Part shown: in pieces, positions 28,713 through 32,500 of the stretch | How positions within the stretch are numbered: position 1 is the first letter of the stretch | Layout: the number at the start of each line of letters is the position of its first letter | Origin: Paulinella micropora | Lineage: Eukaryota; Cercozoa; Imbricatea; Euglyphida; Paulinellidae | Length of the DNA: 32,500 nucleotides | NCBI GenBank assembly: GCA_019918135.1 | Contig: WBZZ01004810.1 | Location: forward strand, 1-32,500 | Reading direction: 5' to 3' | Program-made: the position numbers and the translations under genes | Notes under the pieces: generated by a model | What the model was told of the DNA's origin: nothing | Database searches by the model: none | What the model saw: the letters and a program-made list of their open reading frames with translations, nothing else

Positions 28713-28797
<85 letters not shown>
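28587..28797 (+). repeat. (ATCT)n microsatellite with an (ATCC) core
   Basis: About 210 bases of the tetranucleotide ATCT, interrupted at roughly 28662-28712 by CATC/ATCC and CAAC variants. The interrupted core flanked by two pure tracts suggests an older variant block around which pure repeats have expanded. The translated frames (repeated YLSI) are spurious. Confidence 0.97.
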
Positions 28798-29300
28798 GAC
28801 AGAGAATAAGGGGATGGTGTGGGTGTGCTGGGCCCGTGGTGGGGTGCCTTATGTGTGCCTAGCCATACGCCCATAAGTCACATGCCGAAATAGCGACGGG
28901 AAGCACAATCCTGTTCCCTCAGGGTGCCCTTTCTCGCTTGTTGAGCCCGGAATAAAACCCACAGTGCTCTGTCGGTTTATACTAGACTGTCGAACAGTCT
29001 CGAAACTCCATCTGCTTACTGGGCCCTCTGTAATGGAGGTGGGAGCTCGTTCTGCAAGGGGCGCTTATGGAACGAGCCCTGGCCCCGCCTGGTACTAGGG
29101 AGATTTTGGTATCGCCTGTATCAGTCCCTTCCGTGCAAACATCACGGCTTAGCTGGGCATCGGGTTAATACTTTACCCACAGACTTCCTTGGTTGACGAA
29201 ATCAGAAGCTCCTTTTTTCTGACATTAGTCGATATCTCATCTAATCTATGCCTCAGGTAAGGCAGCGCTTCTGTGGTTGCTCTGACACATCGCGCTTACA
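28798..29300. other. Unique-looking stretch with small hairpins
   Basis: AGACTGT/ACAGTCT around CGA near 28985-29002 and GCTCGTTC (29045-29052) with GAACGAGC (29070-29077) can form short stems. GC content is moderate. No gene or known RNA was recognised. It separates two simple-repeat blocks. Confidence 0.4.
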
Positions 29301-29310
29301 CTTTCGCTCC

Positions 29311-29745
29311 TGCGCTTCCTTTCTCCTTTCGCTCTTTTCCTTTCCTTCTTTTCCTTTCCGCTCTTTTCCTTTCCGCTCTTTTCCTTTCCTTCTTTTCCTT
29401 TCGCTCTTTTCCTTTCCTTCTTTTCCTTTCGCTCTTTTCCTTTCGCTTTTTCCTTTCGCTCTTTTCCTTTCGTTGTTTTCCTTTCACTCTTTTCCTTTCG
29501 CTCTTTTCTTTCCTTCTTTTCCTTTCGCGTTGGGTTTGCTCTTTCTCCTTTCCTTCTTTTCCTTTCGTTGTTTTCCTTCCGCGTTGTTTTCCTTTGGCTC
29601 TGTGCTCACACCGAAGCGTTGTTTTCCTTCCGCGTTGTTTTCCTTTCACTTTCTTCCTTTCGCTCTTTTCCTTTCGCTCTTACTCCTTTCCTTCTTTTCC
29701 TTGCGCGTTGTCTTCCTTTCGTTGTTTTTCCTTGGCCCTGAGTCA
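29311..29745 (+). repeat. Pyrimidine-rich degenerate repeat (CTTTTCCTTTCG family)
   Basis: Over 400 bases of almost pure pyrimidine on the + strand, built from CTCTTTTCCTTTC, CTTCTTTTCC and CGTTGTTTTCC variants. A longer unit is also duplicated: CTCACACCGAAGCGTTG near 29606 and TTCACACCGAAGCATGG near 29746, each preceded by TTGGC-CTG. Both strands stay open for long distances because of the composition (Phe/Ser/Leu on one, Lys/Glu/Arg on the other), so these frames are not genes. Confidence 0.93.
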
Positions 29746-29794
29746 GTTCACACCGAAGCATGGTCCTCCACGAACATGTGCTGCCTATACACAC

Positions 29795-29890
29795 AACGCC
29801 ATACATACATTACATACATGCATACATACATACATACATCCATCCATCCATCCATACATACATACATACATACATACATACATACATGCC
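29795..29890 (+). repeat. (CATA)n microsatellite with CATC variants
   Basis: A run of CATA/ACAT units from about 29805, with a short CATC block near 29838-29854. Confidence 0.95.
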
Positions 29891-29926
29891 AAGTACATAA
29901 ATAAGTAAGCAAGTAAGTAAGCAAGC

Positions 29927-29978
<52 letters not shown>

Positions 29979-29998
29979 TAAGTAAGTAAGTAAGTTAG
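29891..29998 (+). repeat. (AAGT)n microsatellite
   Basis: Continuous AAGT units, with AAGC variants at the left end and a TTAAGT interruption near 29978. It is directly adjacent to the CATA array. Confidence 0.95.
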
Positions 29999-30056
29999 AG
30001 TGAGGACCCTACTGAGGGGTTCACCTTGCCCTCCCATTTCATGCTCTTGAAACAAC

Positions 30057-30136
30057 TAGAGAGAGAGAGAGAGAGAGAGATAGAGAGAGAGGGGGGGGGG
30101 GGGGGGGGAAGGAGAGAGAGAAAGAGAGAGAGAGAG

Positions 30137-30174
<38 letters not shown>
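30057..30174 (+). repeat. (GA)n microsatellite with an 18-G run
   Basis: GA repeats on both sides of 18 consecutive G at 30091-30108, with GAAA variants near 30120-30140. The whole block is pure purine on the + strand except for one T. Confidence 0.96.
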
Positions 30175-30177
<3 letters not shown>

Positions 30178-30203
30178 GACAAGTAGGACAACTAGACACA
30201 CGG

Positions 30204-30216
30204 AAGATAGACAGAC

Positions 30217-30257
<41 letters not shown>

Positions 30258-30293
30258 TATAGATAGATAGATAGATAGACTAGATAGATAGAC

Positions 30294-30355
<62 letters not shown>

Positions 30356-30356
30356 C
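30204..30356 (+). repeat. (GATA)n microsatellite
   Basis: About 150 bases of AGAT/GATA with GACT and TATA interruptions near 30254-30296. The same tetranucleotide, on the opposite strand, as the array at 28587. Confidence 0.97.
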
Positions 30357-30390
30357 ACAGGTGAGACGGCAGGCCAAGGCAGCAAAAGAT

Positions 30391-30486
30391 TGTCCGATAT
30401 CATTGCTAACTACATTTTCAAGTGTCCGCTATCAATGCTAACTACATTTTCAAGTGTCCGCTATCATTACTAACTACATTTTCAAG
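30391..30486 (+). repeat. 32-bp tandem repeat, three copies
   Basis: Copies start TGTCCGATATCATTGCTAAC at 30391, TGTCCGCTATCAATGCTAAC at 30423 and TGTCCGCTATCATTACTAAC at 30455, each ending TACATTTTCAAG. They differ at a few positions only. A 13-G run (30488-30500) follows at once. Confidence 0.94.
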
Positions 30487-30580
30487 TGGGGGGGGGGGGG
30501 AAGCCGCGAAAATTTGACTTCATTGTTTTCAATTCATATTTGAAGTGGTCCTGCCTCTGGTATCTCTCTGTAGAATAATG

Positions 30581-30794
30581 CAGTAGACTCCGGAGTGGTG
30601 GGTGTCTGTCGCGGGCGGGGGGGTGGGGGGGGCGGGGGGTCTAAAAGCCTTAAGTGCCGAAAACACCCCCCCCCCCCCCCCCACACACACACACCTGGTC
30701 AACAGTGGCACAATTCAGTGTGATATGGCCGAAAACACCCTCCCCACCAAAAAAAAACCTTAGGTGTCGAAAACACCCTCCCCGGAGTCTACTG
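30581..30794. mobile_element. Possible short non-autonomous DNA transposon with 13-bp terminal inverted repeats
   Basis: CAGTAGACTCCGG (30581-30593) and CCGGAGTCTACTG (30782-30794) are perfect inverted repeats 214 bases apart end to end. CAGTAGA-type ends are common in pogo/Tigger-like elements, which insert at TA. The right flank is TA, but the left flank reads TG, so the target duplication is incomplete. Inside, CCGAAAACACCC, GCCGAAAACACCC and GTCGAAAACACCC occur three times along with a 17-C run (30666-30682) and a CA run. It has no coding capacity. Confidence 0.55.
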
Positions 30795-30888
30795 TATAGC
30801 CTTGGTAAAGGGGGGCTGGTTTCCTGTTGAGCTACCTCTACCTCTACCTCTAGGTGACGAGAAATAGTATATTATGCGGCTAGCCACC

Positions 30889-30950
30889 AATTTGACGTGC
30901 TTTGCGGGCGAGCCGGGCCGGGCCGGCGAGCCCGCACAACACGTCAAATT
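30889..30950. repeat. Long GC-rich hairpin
   Basis: AATTTGACGTG (30889-30899) pairs with CACGTCAAATT (30940-30950), and inside it GCGGGC (30904-30909) pairs with GCCCGC (30930-30935), with GCCGG/CCGGC closer to the centre. Only a few bases are unpaired (CTTT against ACAA, and GA against GA). The structure spans 62 bases. Confidence 0.85.
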
Positions 30951-30970
30951 TGGCGCGCCCCATACATAGT

Positions 30971-31013
30971 TTTATCGGTAACCGGACCACAATTTGTGGA
31001 GGTGACCGATAAA
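30971..31013. repeat. Second hairpin, adjacent to the first
   Basis: TTTATCGGT and ACCGATAAA form the outer stem, and ACC--CCAC with GTGG-GGT the inner stem, around the loop AATTT. It starts 20 bases after the first hairpin ends. Confidence 0.75.
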
Positions 31014-31036
31014 GTTGTGAGCAAGCCGTTGTAAAG

Positions 31037-31091
31037 CTCCAACAACAACAACAACAACAACAACGAGAACAACAACGAGAACAACAACGAG

Positions 31092-31132
<41 letters not shown>

Positions 31133-31154
31133 CGAACGAACGAACGAACGAACG

Positions 31155-31195
<41 letters not shown>

Positions 31196-31217
31196 CGAAC
31201 GAACGAACGAACGAACG

Positions 31218-31284
<67 letters not shown>

Positions 31285-31350
31285 ACAACATCAACAACAT
31301 CAACAACATCAACAACAAGAACAACCACAACAACCACAAGAACAACAACA
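31037..31350 (+). repeat. (CAA)n array with duplicated (GAAC)n blocks
   Basis: CAA/AAC trinucleotides are interrupted by (GAAC)n tetranucleotide blocks at about 31131-31158 and 31197-31222, so the pair trinucleotide-then-tetranucleotide is itself repeated. CGACAA and CATCAA variants lie to the right. Long frames on the complementary strand (poly-Val, poly-Leu, FVRSFVRS) are artefacts of the repeat. Confidence 0.96.
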
Positions 31351-31388
31351 ACATGTCCTATGCTGAGCTTTCAACACGATGACATGAG

Positions 31389-31556
31389 CATGTATGTATG
31401 TATGTATGTATGTATGTATGTATGTATGTTATTAACATGCGGTTGCTGCACTGATATGTATGTATGTAGTATGTATGTATGTATGTATGTATGCATGCAT
31501 GTATGTATGTATGTATGTATGTCTGCATGTCTGTATGTATGTATATTATGTATGCA
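31389..31556 (+). repeat. (TATG)n microsatellite in three blocks
   Basis: GTAT/TATG units at about 31389-31429, 31457-31530 and 31535-31552, separated by short unique sequence and with GCAT and GTCT variants. Confidence 0.95.
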
Positions 31557-31638
31557 TATTGCGTATCGTCCCGATTGAGGGAGAAGGACGAGGTGCAAGG
31601 AAGGAAGCGTTCTCACTTGACGTGCGAAGTGTGAGCCC

Positions 31639-31966
31639 TTGCACTTAAGCTGTTTGGAGGCGAGCAACAACAACAAGAACACCAACAACAGCACAACAGC
31701 AACAACAACATCAGCAACAACAACAATAGCAACAGCAGCAGCAACAGCAGCAGCAACAGCAGCAGCAGCAACAGCAACAACAGCAGCAGCAACAGCAACA
31801 ATGACAACAACAACAGCAGCAGCGGCAGCAGAAACAACAACAACAACAGTTCAACAGCAGCGGCAGCAGCAGCAGCAACAACAGCAACAAAAAAAAAGCA
31901 AAAACAGCACAAATGTGTGTGTCTGGGCGGGTTGACGTTTTGCACTCTAGCTGTTTGGTGCCCAGC
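31639..31966 (+). repeat. CAA/CAG compound array between two direct repeats
   Basis: The array (about 31665-31902) mixes CAA, CAG, ACA and GCAGC units. It is bracketed by TTGCACTTAAGCTGTTTGG (31639) and TTGCACTCTAGCTGTTTGG (31940), which differ at two positions and are each followed by a sequence ending in AGCA. The flanks therefore look like two copies of one unit, with the array between them. Spurious poly-Gln, poly-Leu and poly-Cys frames occur on both strands. Confidence 0.9.
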
Positions 31967-32009
31967 ATGGTGCCCACTATCCCTTCACCGCAGAACGGAC
32001 ACTTGTCTC

Positions 32010-32220
32010 CAGCCTAGAACACCAACAAACACAACTGCGCTCTTGCTGTGGTGGTGGTTGTCTGCAGCCTGGAACACCAACAGACACAACTCCGCTCTTG
32101 CTGTTGTTGTTGTTGTGGTGGTGGTGGATGTTGTTTGTTGTTGCAACCTAGAACACCGACAGACACAACTCCTCTCTTGCTGTTTTGGTGGTGGTGGTGG
32201 TTGGTGTTGTTTGCTGTTGT
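32010..32220 (+). repeat. Minisatellite with a conserved core and variable (TTG/GTG) tails, three copies
   Basis: The core CAGCCTAGAACACCAACA...CACAACT-C-CTCTTGCTGT starts at 32010, 32065 and 32144. Each copy is followed by a TTG/GTG-rich tail of different length, so spacing varies (55 and 79 bases) while the core stays nearly constant. Confidence 0.88.
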
Positions 32221-32322
32221 TTGTTGTTGTTGTTGTTGTTGTTGTTCCTGTTCTTGTTCTTGTTCTTGTTCTTGTTCTTGTTCTTGTTCTTGTTCTTGTT
32301 CTTGTTCTTGTTCTTGTTGTTT
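32218..32322 (+). repeat. (TTG)n then (TTCTTG)n array
   Basis: A short TTG run is followed from about 32250 by roughly eleven TTCTTG hexanucleotides. Confidence 0.95.
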
Positions 32323-32364
32323 ATGTGGTTTTGTTGTTTGCAAGGGAATGCCTACGCCGCCGAC

Positions 32365-32500
32365 GACAAGGGCAAGAAGGACGACACGACAACAACCACT
32401 ACAACCAACGACAACACAACAACAACAGCTACAGGACAAGGACAAGAAGGACGAGACGATAACAGCGACCAACCAACGACAACACAACAACAACACCTAC
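32365..32500 (+). repeat. 70-bp tandem repeat, two copies, cut by the window end
   Basis: GACAAGGGCAAGAAGGACGA at 32365 and GACAAGGACAAGAAGGACGA at 32435, each followed by a CAAC/ACAAC-rich half that includes CCAACGACAACACAACAACA. The second copy reaches the window edge. Confidence 0.9.

Noticed and set aside
29248..29908. Long + strand frames rich in Phe, Ser and Leu, and minus-strand Lys/Glu/Arg frames
   Set aside because: They follow directly from the pyrimidine-rich repeat, overlap in several phases, and run into CATA repeats.
30944..31354. Minus-strand frames of poly-Leu and poly-Val with FVRSFVRS
   Set aside because: They are translations of the CAA and GAAC microsatellites; no non-repetitive protein sequence is present.
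31613..32496. Frames of poly-Cys, poly-Leu, poly-Gln and poly-Val near the right edge
   Set aside because: They are artefacts of the CAA/CAG and TTG/TTCTTG arrays, open in several phases on both strands.

Overview
This window looks like nuclear DNA from a eukaryote with a large, repeat-rich genome. I see no intact host gene. It holds decayed LTR retrotransposons of two superfamilies (Ty3/gypsy and Ty1/copia), minisatellites, inverted repeats and dense microsatellites. The species cannot be read from the sequence. A green alga or streptophyte is a weak guess from the overall style of the elements, and I would not rely on it.

Layout. 1-481: tandem repeats. 525-7815 (+): Ty3/gypsy element 1, with a glycine/arginine-rich gag, a protease-like region, a conserved domain of unknown function (domain X), reverse transcriptase (RT), RNase H, integrase and a C-terminal tail; it is broken by stops and frameshifts. 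7816-9930: purine-rich noncoding DNA and a 40-bp minisatellite. 9933-10220: left arm of a long inverted repeat whose partner is at 26505-26787. 10801-14020 (-): Ty1/copia pol fragment, with part of its integrase core flipped to the + strand. 14024-14770 (+): unidentified reading frame with a collagen-like Gly-X-Y tract and one stop codon. 16539-25209 (+): Ty3/gypsy element 2, with the same architecture as element 1 but a longer gag-like region. 26505-26787: right arm of the inverted repeat. 28587-32500: mostly microsatellites, with a possible short DNA transposon (30581-30794), two adjacent hairpins and nested minisatellites.

The two Ty3 elements are clearly different in sequence and base composition, yet share two modules absent from the textbook Ty3 order. 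One is domain X, between protease and RT, with a DPIPIPSR motif. The other is a tail after the integrase GPY/F region with PFDL and WDEI-AEG motifs. Conservation between diverged copies suggests both modules were under selection when the elements were active, so these elements may form a distinct Ty3 lineage. This is the best candidate here for something undescribed.

All retroelement frames carry nonsense codons or frameshifts, so none is likely to be autonomous now. Complete LTRs were not found for any element.
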